From IMG/VR virus record IMGVR_UViG_3300042691_042930, positions 1-25,272 of that record: a DNA stretch of 25,272 bases; one strand, 5' to 3'. The notes beneath the pieces are model-generated. The model had not been told where the DNA came from. It saw nothing but the letters and a program-made list of their open reading frames with translations, and did not search any database. Both the position numbers and the translations under genes were made by a program. The DNA is from a virus. This document shows positions 1 to 7,234 of this stretch, in pieces. Every line of letters begins with the position of its first letter. Position 1 is the first letter of the stretch.

Positions 1-2
1 CT

Positions 3-320
3 GAGTTTGATTCTTCATCTGCGCTTTTTGCTGGTGATGAAAACAAGATGGAGAAGATCTGGAAGCAGCAGCATGCCCTACAGCCGTTTGTGGCACCAGA
101 AAGCTTCAAGAGCTATGATGAGCTAAAGAAGCGTCTGTATGATGTTCTTGGTGGAGATATTCGTGGAACTACTCCAACAGCCTCAAAGACAGCAGAGGAT
201 CTTGAGGAGAGCGACTTCCGCGAGAAGGCACCATCTGGTAAGCAGAAGAAGCCAATTCGAGCAGAAGAAGAATCGGATGAGGAAATTGATCCAATGAAGC
301 TTTTTGAAATGGAAAGTTAA
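3..320 (+). CDS. 32: gp32-like single-stranded DNA-binding protein, C-terminal part (5' end outside window)
   Basis: The frame is open from base 3, upstream of the first ATG at 48, so this is the end of a longer gene with 105 residues visible. The visible part aligns with the end of the T4 gp32 core: an SALFAGDENKMEKIW stretch corresponds to the T4 segment around FLNQSAIPN, and FKSYDELKKRLYDVLGG corresponds to T4 FKSFEELNTKFGQVMG. A low-complexity linker follows, then an acidic tail (EEESDEEIDPMKLFEMES). In T4 the acidic tail recruits replication and recombination partners while the core coats single-stranded DNA. The zinc-binding OB-fold core must lie upstream. The gene ends just before a hairpin terminator and converges with the tail cassette. 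It is the only non-structural gene here. Confidence 0.88.
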   Translation, partial: EFDSSSALFAGDENKMEKIWKQQHALQPFVAPESFKSYDELKKRLYDVLGGDIRGTTPTASKTAEDLEESDFREKAPSGKQKKPIRAEEESDEEIDPMKLFEMES

Positions 321-323
321 AAT

Positions 324-350
324 GAAAACCCGCTCAAAAAGCGGGTTTTC
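324..350. terminator. Bidirectional intrinsic terminator between convergent genes
   Basis: A perfect 11-base-pair stem (GAAAACCCGCT paired with AGCGGGTTTTC) closes a 5-base loop, CAAAA. On the plus strand it is followed by TTTTAT, and on the minus strand by ATTTTAA. It fills the 32-base gap between the gp32 stop (320) and the tape-measure stop (353), so it can end transcripts from both directions. It is the most GC-rich short element in the neighbourhood. Confidence 0.9.
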
Positions 351-352
351 TT

Positions 353-3300
353 TTATCCAATCTTGGTTCTCCACTCAGGTATCTTAAATGTTTTATTGAA
401 AAAATCATTCATAGAACCAGATCCACCATAAATTGAACCAACATTATTTTGACCCTGAGTTGTGTCTGGCATACTTAACATAGGTCTTGGTTCTGATTGA
501 GGTGCTGATGCTTGTATTCTAGTTTCATTTGTTGTTTTTTCTAATGTATTAATCACTTTTGTTAAAGTTTTCATTATTTCATTAGTTTCACCCATTGATG
601 ACATTTTTGTATCTACTGTATCAAGATTAGAATTTGATATATTTTTTTCAATTTTTACATTATTTGTGTCTTTTACTTCTTGTATGAAATTTCCAAATTC
701 TTTCGATTTTTCGAGTGGAACTACGGCTTCATTTTCATGAAGATATGCAACTGTTGGTGTTTTTACATATCCACCTTGTCTCAATGCAGGCAAGGCATTT
801 GAAGTTTTTGAAAAAGAAGATTTTGATGTAACTATTTTAGAATCATTTGTTGTTTTTGAAGAATCTATGTTTATCATTTTCATCATAGATGAATTATTTT
901 TATTTGTTTTTCCTAGTTTATTCACAACTCTACTGTAAAATTTTTGATTTATTTCAGATAACACATCATTTGATGGCAAGAATGTATGATCAAAATCTAT
1001 ATTTTTTGATGTATTTTTATATTCTGTTAGTTGATTTACATTGGTATTAGATTTTTTATCTAAATTTAATTTATTTGTGGAATTATTTTGATTAAAATTA
1101 TTTACTTCTTGTAAATTATTGTTGTCGATTATATTGGAATTTAAATTGTGTGTATTTAATTTTTCAATTGTTGATAAACTATTATTATTGGCATGTTCAG
1201 CATTTTTATTTAAAATTATGCTTTTTGACAATAAAGCATTTACTATTTTTTTCTTATTTAATATATTATTGTTTGATTGTTTAGAAAGTAAATGAGTTTT
1301 ATTTAATTTATTATTTGTATTTTGATGTATTAATTTTTCTGCTTCTTGATAATTTTTTATGATGCTCTGGTCAATATTGTCATAGTTTAAATTTTTATTA
1401 GCATCTATATTTTTTTCTTTTTTTACATTTTCTATATTAATTGTATTTTTATCATCGTGAGTAGTAGATTTCCCTATTCCATACTCTTGGTATATTTTTA
1501 AAAATAAATTTTTATTTTTTGGAGAAAAATTTATAAGAGCTTTATTGTCTATTGTAGATGTTTTATGCAAAGAAGTGGAAGCAGATTTTAAATTTTGTAT
1601 TGTTTTTTGTATAGGGAACAATATATTTTCATTCAATAATGCATTTTTTTCATTTTTTAAATTTTTTGTTGATGCAAAATTATTTTCAGTTGATGTAATC
1701 GAATTGTTTTCAGTTGGCGGAATCAAACTATTTCTATTACTTGATGAATATATGATGTTATTTTTTAACAGATGAACTTCACCAGAATTTTTATCATCAA
1801 AATTAAAATATCTTGGTGATTGATTGGTTGTTGTGTTGAAATCGTTATTACTTTTTATCTCATTGTTTTCAATTTTATTATTATTGAGTGATTTATTTAC
1901 TCTCGGAGTTATAAAATTAAACAATTTATTTTTTATATTTTTTCTATCTACTGTTAGTTTTTTAATTTGTGAATTCTTTATGTTATTGTTTAATTTATTT
2001 TCTTTTGATAAATAACTATTTTTAAAAGTATTCTTATTGGTTAAAAATAATATATTTTTATTTTGTTTTGGCAAATCAATTTTTTTTGAATCTATTATTG
2101 AAATATTTTTTAATGGTGATTGTTTTTTGTTTTTAGTTTCAATATATTTTTGTGTTAAATATAATAAATTTCTATTTTCTAAATTATTATTTTTATCGAC
2201 AACCAGAGTTTTTTCGTTTTTGTTACTAATATTATCTGCAATTAATGTTTTTTCATTAGTTGTTATAATTTCTTTTTGTAATTCAAATGATGGTTGTTGT
2301 TTTGATAAAATAAATTCATTGCTTGCTTTATTATTCACCATATCAGATCTATCTGTCTGAATATTTAATATAGAATTTTTATTGTTTTCCTCAGATGATT
2401 GTATACTTGATGGATTTTGTGTATTTAAGGAGATTATTTTCGAATCTTTATTATCTCTTATATTAACTGCTGTTTCTGTGTTCGCATTTATCTTTAGTGA
2501 AGAATTTATATTTTCTGTTTTTAGATTTCTTGCATTGTTTTTTACAGCTGTGTCATTATTATTTTGCTCATTATGTCTAGTTGCACTCTGATTATTAATA
2601 TTTTTTTCATCTGAGCTGCTATTTGAAGAATTCAATTGGATATTTGAGATTTTATTTGATGTATTTGGTGAATTTACATTCTTTGAACGTACATCGATTT
2701 TATCTCCATTTTGCTCAGCTATGCTATTTGACAGGGAATTGTAATTATTTACATTATTTTTTATTACTTTATTTTCATCTGAATTATTCGATATGTTCTT
2801 TGAATTCGAAATCTCATCAAATTTTTGATTTGTAATTTCTTCTCTATTTGAATTGTACAGAGAATTTTGATTGTAATTTGAATCTTTATATGATGATTGG
2901 TTTGTGGTTTTTTTATTTAAATTAAATACTGGATTATTTTTTGTGATATTGATAAATTTAAATGAATAGTTTGAGTTATTTTTGTTTCCAAAAATAGAAT
3001 TATTGTTCTGTGAATAATTTGAATTATTTTTTATGGACGAAGTAAGATCATTTTTGTTAGAAATGTTTCCGATGCTTTCAATATTCTCTTTTATTGAATT
3101 TAAATTATCCTTTAAAATGTAGTTTACCAGAGAATAATCATCTAATTTTTTTTGAATCTGAAAATCTATGAATTTATTGATGTTATCACTGTTGGATTTT
3201 CTTATTGAAGAATGCTTTTTGACCGGAGTTATCTCAGTCTTCAGTTCCTCTTTTTTTTCATTTTTATATTGTTCTGTGTTTATCGGAGTTTTCTGAAACT

Positions 3301-3391
3301 TATTATCCAATAAAGAACCATTTAGGATATTTTTTAGTTTTTCCTTTAGCTCAGTCTTGTCGGATTGTTCTTGTGATTTTATGATTTCCAT
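353..3391 (-). CDS. Putative tail tape-measure protein, Asn/Ser/Lys-rich, 1012 residues
   Basis: Probable tail-length ruler. Near the C-terminus (about residues 873-896) it carries GGYVKTPTVAYLHENEAVVP, which matches the Gly-Gly...Pro-Thr...Glu-Ala-Val-(I/V)-Pro-Leu signature common in tape-measure C-termini. It is the last gene of the minus-strand cassette, directly after the tube gene and the frameshifted chaperone pair, which is the canonical place for a tape measure. Residues from about 100 to 850 are dominated by Asn, Ser, Lys and Ile, with few hydrophobic stretches and no obvious membrane helices, so it looks disordered or extended rather than a long regular coiled coil. The N-terminal 30 residues and the last ~150 look more ordered. 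T4 gp29 has 590 residues. The start ATG overlaps the end of the preceding short frame by 13 bases, and there is no strong ribosome-binding site. Sequence similarity outside the C-terminal motif is not recognisable to me, so the call rests on that motif plus position. Confidence 0.7.
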   Translation of the reverse strand: MEIIKSQEQSDKTELKEKLKNILNGSLLDNKFQKTPINTEQYKNEKKEELKTEITPVKKHSSIRKSNSDNINKFIDFQIQKKLDDYSLVNYILKDNLNSIKENIESIGNISNKNDLTSSIKNNSNYSQNNNSIFGNKNNSNYSFKFINITKNNPVFNLNKKTTNQSSYKDSNYNQNSLYNSNREEITNQKFDEISNSKNISNNSDENKVIKNNVNNYNSLSNSIAEQNGDKIDVRSKNVNSPNTSNKISNIQLNSSNSSSDEKNINNQSATRHNEQNNNDTAVKNNARNLKTENINSSLKINANTETAVNIRDNKDSKIISLNTQNPSSIQSSEENNKNSILNIQTDRSDMVNNKASNEFILSKQQPSFELQKEIITTNEKTLIADNISNKNEKTLVVDKNNNLENRNLLYLTQKYIETKNKKQSPLKNISIIDSKKIDLPKQNKNILFLTNKNTFKNSYLSKENKLNNNIKNSQIKKLTVDRKNIKNKLFNFITPRVNKSLNNNKIENNEIKSNNDFNTTTNQSPRYFNFDDKNSGEVHLLKNNIIYSSSNRNSLIPPTENNSITSTENNFASTKNLKNEKNALLNENILFPIQKTIQNLKSASTSLHKTSTIDNKALINFSPKNKNLFLKIYQEYGIGKSTTHDDKNTINIENVKKEKNIDANKNLNYDNIDQSIIKNYQEAEKLIHQNTNNKLNKTHLLSKQSNNNILNKKKIVNALLSKSIILNKNAEHANNNSLSTIEKLNTHNLNSNIIDNNNLQEVNNFNQNNSTNKLNLDKKSNTNVNQLTEYKNTSKNIDFDHTFLPSNDVLSEINQKFYSRVVNKLGKTNKNNSSMMKMINIDSSKTTNDSKIVTSKSSFSKTSNALPALRQGGYVKTPTVAYLHENEAVVPLEKSKEFGNFIQEVKDTNNVKIEKNISNSNLDTVDTKMSSMGETNEIMKTLTKVINTLEKTTNETRIQASAPQSEPRPMLSMPDTTQGQNNVGSIYGGSGSMNDFFNKTFKIPEWRTKIG

Positions 3392-3564
3392 GTTTTATTC
3401 TTGGTTTTTTCTTTTTCTACGTCTGCTTTTAATTGCTCTATAAAGACATCTCTTTCCCAGGGCAACATGGTTTCAAGATCACTCAATGAATATCTATAGT
3501 GCTTAGTCAGTATATACATTATCTCAAAATAATTTTTGAGCGATATATGACTAAGGGTTAGGAA
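3379..3564 (-). CDS. 61-residue -1-frame extension (tail assembly chaperone 'T'-type domain), made by frameshift from the gp26-like gene
   Basis: This short frame has no conventional start. Read from the slippery run it encodes FLTLSHISLKNYFEIMYILT... through LSDLETMLPWERDVFIEQLK to a Lys/Glu-rich end, stopping with TAA at 3381-3379 inside the tape-measure start. The pattern (aromatic helix, then HYRYSLSDLE, then LPWERD) resembles the small proteins that commonly sit between a tail chaperone and a tape measure in myophages. The first ATG in frame (3519-3517) falls inside the first helix and would remove its beginning (NYFEI). No ATG, GTG or TTG lies between the in-frame stop above the slippery run and that ATG. 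A -1 slip at the end of the gp26-like gene would give a 289-residue fusion (228 + 61). Independent translation from 3519 as a 46-residue protein is the alternative. The frame is seen directly; the chaperone role is inferred from position and architecture. Confidence 0.68.
   Translation of the reverse strand, partial: FLTLSHISLKNYFEIMYILTKHYRYSLSDLETMLPWERDVFIEQLKADVEKEKTKNKTWKS
3502..3555 (-). promoter_or_regulatory. Two-tier RNA stem-loop downstream of the slippery site
   Basis: On the minus strand CTTAGTCATATAT (3555-3543) pairs with ATATAcTGACTAAG (3515-3502), giving 13 base pairs with one bulged C. Nested inside is a 7-base-pair hairpin, CTCAAAA (3540-3534) with TTTTGAG (3529-3523), and loop ATTA. 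The stem begins 8 bases after the slippery heptamer, within the usual 5-9 base spacing for stimulators of -1 frameshifting. The pairing is visible in the sequence; its stability and activity are not known. Confidence 0.6.
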
Positions 3565-4247
3565 AAAAAATCCTTAATTCCTCTTAGAGTTAATTCTCTG
3601 ACCTCCCCATCCTTTGTCCTATACTCGACATTTATTTCGAGGGTTGGCATATTTTCAAAAAAATTTATTATTTTTTCATATTGAGAACTAGTGAGACTTT
3701 CTAAAAATTCTATTATTTCCTTTTTGGTAAAATTTTTAGTTTCTGCTTTTTCACTTTGATCTTCGAAATGTGTTATACAATTGGCAAGAAGATCGTTTAT
3801 ATCTCCAGTATCATCAATTAAATCTTTGATAGTTGGATATTTCATATACAAATTAAATCCAGGCATCAGTTCAATTACATCAATTTGATTTTTTATATTT
3901 AACTGAATGGCATTTAAATCAACACCAACAACATGCGACTCGTTAGTTATTGGGCAAATTATTCTTGGATTGATAATTTCACCTACAGATTTAGATCTTA
4001 ATTTTAAGAAAGCATATTCCACTTCAAATAATGGAACTGTTGAAAAATCAATTTGGCCCTCAAAACAGACATTTAAAACTTCTATTATTCCATTATAGAT
4101 TTCAGCCTGTGATGATGTTTCCTCTAAAATTAGAAGTTTTTTTTCTTCTTTGACAAGAAATGGTCTAAATTTCTTTTTTAATTTTGAATATGGCAATTCA
4201 CATTCATATCTCGGTAGAGAGTCAATCATTATATTCTTTAAATTCAT
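3558..4247 (-). CDS. 26: gp26-like T4_baseplate-family protein; probable tail assembly chaperone
   Basis: This 229-residue protein carries the family hallmark near its N-terminus (KKKFRPFLVKEEKKLLILEE, about residues 24-43), followed by mostly helical sequence and a C-terminal strand-rich end (LEINVEYRTKDGEVRELTLR). T4 gp26 has 208 residues and is traditionally called a baseplate hub subunit. Here the gene lies between the tube and tape-measure genes and ends in a slippery T run that leads into a second frame. Those are features of the tail assembly chaperones that load on the tape measure during tail assembly (lambda G and GT). I infer that role, which does not exclude a baseplate location. 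The start ATG has a good AAAGGA ribosome-binding site 8-13 bases upstream in the 13-base gap after the tube gene. Confidence 0.8.
   Translation of the reverse strand: MNLKNIMIDSLPRYECELPYSKLKKKFRPFLVKEEKKLLILEETSSQAEIYNGIIEVLNVCFEGQIDFSTVPLFEVEYAFLKLRSKSVGEIINPRIICPITNESHVVGVDLNAIQLNIKNQIDVIELMPGFNLYMKYPTIKDLIDDTGDINDLLANCITHFEDQSEKAETKNFTKKEIIEFLESLTSSQYEKIINFFENMPTLEINVEYRTKDGEVRELTLRGIKDFFS
3564..3570 (-). promoter_or_regulatory. Slippery heptamer T TTT TTT for -1 ribosomal frameshifting
   Basis: In the gp26-like reading frame the last codons are GAT TTT TTT TCC TAA, so the heptamer fits the X XXY YYZ rule with both tRNAs able to re-pair after a one-base backward slip. It lies one codon before the zero-frame stop. 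The -1 frame is then open for 61 codons. There are eight consecutive T on the coding strand (3570-3563). Confidence 0.7.
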
Positions 4248-4260
4248 TTAATTTTTTCCT

Positions 4261-4938
4261 TTAATCTTCATTTATGCTACTAAAATCAATTATACCGCCA
4301 GATGCTACTCGTAGATTATAATATTTTCTATATGCAAAATTAACAACATATGTCGAGTAGCCGGTGTTATCTGCACTTAGAGATATTGGTAATAATGACA
4401 GTGGATATGCTTCATCTAAAACTGTAGTGGATGTAAACTTTCCAGTTTGTGTTGAATCTGTTTGGTCTGCATCCTTTGCCAAAGTTCCTATGTAGATTTT
4501 ACCGACATAACTGGAATATGGTCTAGCAGCTTCCTGATAGAATGAACTATAACTTCCTTTATTTATGATGTAATCCATCCATTTTTCAAAAAAGTTTCTT
4601 TCGGCAAAATCCTCATATATTACGAAAGACATGGTTACTTCATCATATTCGTGCATTACAGGAACTTTTCGCTTGGTTCCCCACAACGACTCCGGTTGTC
4701 CTGCTGTATAAGTTGCTAGAGCTCTTTGTGGTAGATTAACTTCAGAGGGATATGTAATAAATGATTCTCCAGTAGAATTTAAGTCATTTGGCGACACAAA
4801 TTCCACTATATATCTACTTGCCATCTGAGGACCACCACGTCTTACTATGGATGCCCTTAGATTTGAAACACTTCTTGGTACAAAATTATCAGGTACTTGC
4901 GGAAATCTTACCAGTGATGCTGATGGAAATAGTGACAT
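4261..4938 (-). CDS. 19: gp19-like tail tube protein
   Basis: This 225-residue protein has the features of T4-type tube monomers: a beta strand ending in YPSEVNLPQRALATY, then VPVMHEYDEVTMSFVIYED, then FFEKWMDYI (the conserved Phe-Phe...Trp helix), and a last strand of the form YSTYVVNFAYRKYYNL. Tube monomers stack as hexamers inside the sheath and surround the tape measure. T4 gp19 has 163 residues, so this one has extra N-terminal and loop sequence. The start overlaps the gp4 stop by one base (TAATG), suggesting translational coupling, and AAAGAGA lies just upstream. The next genes are the chaperone and the tape measure, as expected for a tube gene. The related initiator gp54 shares this fold and is the main alternative. 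Confidence 0.75.
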   Translation of the reverse strand: MSLFPSASLVRFPQVPDNFVPRSVSNLRASIVRRGGPQMASRYIVEFVSPNDLNSTGESFITYPSEVNLPQRALATYTAGQPESLWGTKRKVPVMHEYDEVTMSFVIYEDFAERNFFEKWMDYIINKGSYSSFYQEAARPYSSYVGKIYIGTLAKDADQTDSTQTGKFTSTTVLDEAYPLSLLPISLSADNTGYSTYVVNFAYRKYYNLRVASGGIIDFSSINED

Positions 4939-5372
4939 TAGAAAATCTCTTTTTCTGTTAAAATTACAAATTTTATTTCATTTTTTTTGCAAAATTCTTT
5001 TGCCGCTTGCCATTTTGCTTCATTTATTTTATATGTCTTTAGATTTTTTGCGTAAGTTCTCTTAGAAGTATTTTCTGTCAATATAGGCTCCTTGGTTTGT
5101 TTATATGGTTTTATCTCTATAAGCATGACTGATACGGTATTATCTTTATTTCGTTTTTCCAATAGAAAATCTGGTATATAGAAGTGTAATAATCCATCTA
5201 TTGGAGATTTGTACGGAATTTGTATTTTTTCAAATGCCCACCGTAAAATATTTTTATTTTCATCTAAATATTTACAGAATTTTCTTTCCCACAAGGAACG
5301 ACATAAAATCTTTGAGGGATCGCCTATATATTTTGATGTATTTTTAGGAACAAACCTATTCTTATACGCCAT
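4938..5372 (-). CDS. 4: gp4-like head completion nuclease (PD-(D/E)XK / TnsA-like fold)
   Basis: This 144-residue protein aligns along its length with T4 gp4 (gp50/65), a protein needed to complete heads before tail joining. It opens with FVPKNTSKYIGDPSKI and has RSLWERKF, then IPYKSPIDG, HFYIPDFLLE and LIEIKPYKQ. The residues expected to form a TnsA-like nuclease site are present: Glu29, Asp68, Glu86 and Lys88. I chose the ATG at 5372 because the family begins at this point. An ATG at 5450 would add 26 hydrophobic residues that overlap the divergent gene. No clear ribosome-binding site precedes the start. It is the first gene of the minus-strand unit and overlaps the tube gene by one base. 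In T4, gene 4 lies next to gene 53, and the same neighbourhood is kept here across a strand switch. Confidence 0.88.
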   Translation of the reverse strand: MAYKNRFVPKNTSKYIGDPSKILCRSLWERKFCKYLDENKNILRWAFEKIQIPYKSPIDGLLHFYIPDFLLEKRNKDNTVSVMLIEIKPYKQTKEPILTENTSKRTYAKNLKTYKINEAKWQAAKEFCKKNEIKFVILTEKEIF

Positions 5373-5377
5373 AAAAT

Positions 5378-5385
5378 TATTTATC
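5378..5385 (-). promoter_or_regulatory. Candidate late promoter for the minus-strand tail cassette (GATAAATA)
   Basis: In the 23-base gap between the two divergent transcription units the minus strand reads GATAAATA, one base from the T4 late consensus TATAAATA. It is very close to the gp4 ATG, so a transcript starting there would be almost leaderless. Chance occurrence in such AT-rich DNA is a real possibility. Confidence 0.3.
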
Positions 5386-5395
5386 AGAAAAAAAC

Positions 5396-6250
5396 ATGCT
5401 AGTTCAACAAATATACCCACTAGATCCAAAATTAAGAAACGAAATTCCATTATGGCTAAAGTTTAGAGCTTTTGAATATGTTGGCTTTGCTGGAAGATTT
5501 GTAAATGCCGGTGGGAGTATTGATGGGGTTATGCCAGCTCCACCCAGAATGCTTGCTCAGTTGTATGTTCCTGCACCGACTTTGCTAACCAGCGGTGTGA
5601 ATAATAAATTTAACGAGTCTCCGGTTAAGACAATATTCGATAGCCTTGCTGGCTCTTTAAGTTCTATTGGTAAAATGACTGGAGTTGATGCTTTAGGTAA
5701 AGTTGGATCTGCTATTGGTGTAGCTAGAAATTTTGCTGAATTGTTTTATACTCTTGGTGGATATTTTTTAGATATTGTTCCACCAGATTTCAACGATAAT
5801 ATCTATGCTGGAACAAGTAAAAGAATATTTAAATTTCAATTAGTATTGCCATGTTTAACTGACGATGACTCGTTTGCTGCATTTGCTCTAGGTAGGGCAT
5901 TTGAGGCACTAAGCGTTCCTTATACTGGTGGAAGTGTTCTAACATTCAAACATCCCCCCATGTGGGGCTTTGGCGTTGGACCTGGGACTGGTCCTTTTAT
6001 TGATTATACATGGCTAACAGATCCACAGTTATGTTCTTTGGCATCGGTTGCAGTTAATAGATCAGCTCCAGATGGAGGTTCCTACGCTGTATTTACAAAA
6101 TATGGACTAAAACCATCTGTTACAACAATCAGTTTACAATTTGTAGAAATAGAACCAATATACAGATTAAATGGATCTTTAAATATGATATCCAGATCAC
6201 AGGCATTAGCAGCGGTACAAAACACATCATCAGAAGGAATTTTTGGATAA
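5396..6250 (+). CDS. 48: gp48/gp54-like baseplate tail-tube cap or initiator protein
   Basis: This 284-residue protein starts with QIYPLDPKLRNEIPLWLKF and has a Gly/Ala-rich helical middle (about residues 80-125). The second half has tube-like beta strands: KRIFKFQLVLPCLTDDDSFA, a helix with GRAFEALSVPYTGG, HPPMWGF, an LCSLASVAVNRSAPDGGSYA segment and a final VTTISLQFVEIEPIYR strand. In T4-type phages gp48 and gp54 form rings that link the baseplate hub to the first tube ring. I cannot decide firmly between the two. The N-terminal segment and neighbouring gp53 favour gp48. It is the first gene of the plus-strand baseplate unit, with no strong ribosome-binding site, and its stop overlaps the gp53 start (TAATG). 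Confidence 0.65.
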   Translation: MLVQQIYPLDPKLRNEIPLWLKFRAFEYVGFAGRFVNAGGSIDGVMPAPPRMLAQLYVPAPTLLTSGVNNKFNESPVKTIFDSLAGSLSSIGKMTGVDALGKVGSAIGVARNFAELFYTLGGYFLDIVPPDFNDNIYAGTSKRIFKFQLVLPCLTDDDSFAAFALGRAFEALSVPYTGGSVLTFKHPPMWGFGVGPGTGPFIDYTWLTDPQLCSLASVAVNRSAPDGGSYAVFTKYGLKPSVTTISLQFVEIEPIYRLNGSLNMISRSQALAAVQNTSSEGIFG

Positions 6251-7233
6251 TGTATTTTAATTCTTTTCCATTAACAAAATATACAATCAAAGGAAAAACT
6301 GAAAATGTTTTAGATATTTTCAGAAGAGTTGCTTTATTAAAAGAAAAAACAACCGCATATTTTGATCTAATAGTCACAGATAGCGATACCATAGAAACTC
6401 TTGCGGAAAAATATTATGGCGATGCAAATTTATCTTGGATAATAGCTTTAACAAATGACATTATTGACCCAGTAAATGAATTTCCAATGTCTAGAATGAC
6501 TTTAACTCAATTATATAATACAAAATATTCAGGAGATATTCTATATTTTGAAGAAAATTTAAATTTACAAGATGGTGATATTTTAATAAAAGTCAATGAT
6601 GGTACAAGTTTATCATTAAATCCGGATAATTTAATTGCTGGAAATTTAGATACAACAAAATATTGTTTTGTATCATCATATAATAATGAATTTCGTTTTG
6701 CGCGAATAACAAATGCTAGTTATATAATTCAACCAAATAATTTATTTGCTGCGTTCAGAAAAATTAATAATACATTAACTTTATTACCTTTTTTGAAGAG
6801 TTTTTCTGCTGGGGAAGCAAATCAAAGTGTTTGTGTGTTTACTGCATTGAGAAAAGATAAATATTTAAATTCACCACAATATTTTTATAATTCTTCAAAT
6901 AGTAAAATAATATCACCATATCAAATATGGAAATTGGTAAGTGGCTTAGCAACAATAGAGGAAGATTATATTAGCATAGAAGCAACCGGAATTTATAATA
7001 CTATTGGTAATGATAATGCTTTTAGAAGATCGTTATTATATCGTTATATGAATCAACAATCTGTAGTTAATTTATCTGCTTTTACATTAAAGCAAGATAT
7101 AGAAGCCAAAAATGAAAAATTTAGAACAATAAAAATGCTCCCAATTGATGTGATACCAAAATTTTTGGATACATTCACAGAATTGATGACAAAACGTGAT
7201 ACTAGATCTAGAATAATTAGTATAAAGGAATGA
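6250..7233 (+). CDS. 53: gp53-like baseplate wedge protein
   Basis: This 327-residue protein has the gp53 signature at residues about 38-80: AYFDLIVTDSDTIETLAEKY, YGDANLSWIIALTNDIIDPV and then FPMS. That is a LysM-like module which in T4 gp53 helps lock neighbouring wedges around the hub. T4 gp53 has 196 residues. Here the extra sequence is a middle region (about 100-260) of strands and Asn-rich loops before a helical C-terminus ending ELMTKRDTRSRIISIKE. AAGGA precedes the ATG, and the start shares one base with the stop of the upstream gene. The following gene starts two bases after its stop. Position next to gp4 and before the hub and gp6 agrees with the T4 order. Confidence 0.85.
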   Translation: MYFNSFPLTKYTIKGKTENVLDIFRRVALLKEKTTAYFDLIVTDSDTIETLAEKYYGDANLSWIIALTNDIIDPVNEFPMSRMTLTQLYNTKYSGDILYFEENLNLQDGDILIKVNDGTSLSLNPDNLIAGNLDTTKYCFVSSYNNEFRFARITNASYIIQPNNLFAAFRKINNTLTLLPFLKSFSAGEANQSVCVFTALRKDKYLNSPQYFYNSSNSKIISPYQIWKLVSGLATIEEDYISIEATGIYNTIGNDNAFRRSLLYRYMNQQSVVNLSAFTLKQDIEAKNEKFRTIKMLPIDVIPKFLDTFTELMTKRDTRSRIISIKE

Positions 7234-7234
7234 T

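Noticed and set aside
1545-2835. Several plus-strand open frames of 60-107 codons, rich in Phe, Leu and Ser
   Set aside because: They are the mirror of the Asn/Lys-rich tape-measure gene on the minus strand; A-rich coding sequence reads as Phe/Leu-rich on the opposite strand. No ribosome-binding sites or recognisable domains.
3517-3519. Independent ATG start for the small frame before the tape measure
   Set aside because: It would cut the first helix of the domain and has only a weak ribosome-binding site. Kept as the alternative to frameshifting rather than as the main call.
5373-5450. A 26-residue N-terminal extension of gp4 from an upstream ATG
   Set aside because: The family begins near MAYKNRFVPKN, the extension is hydrophobic, and it overlaps the start of the divergent gp48-like gene.
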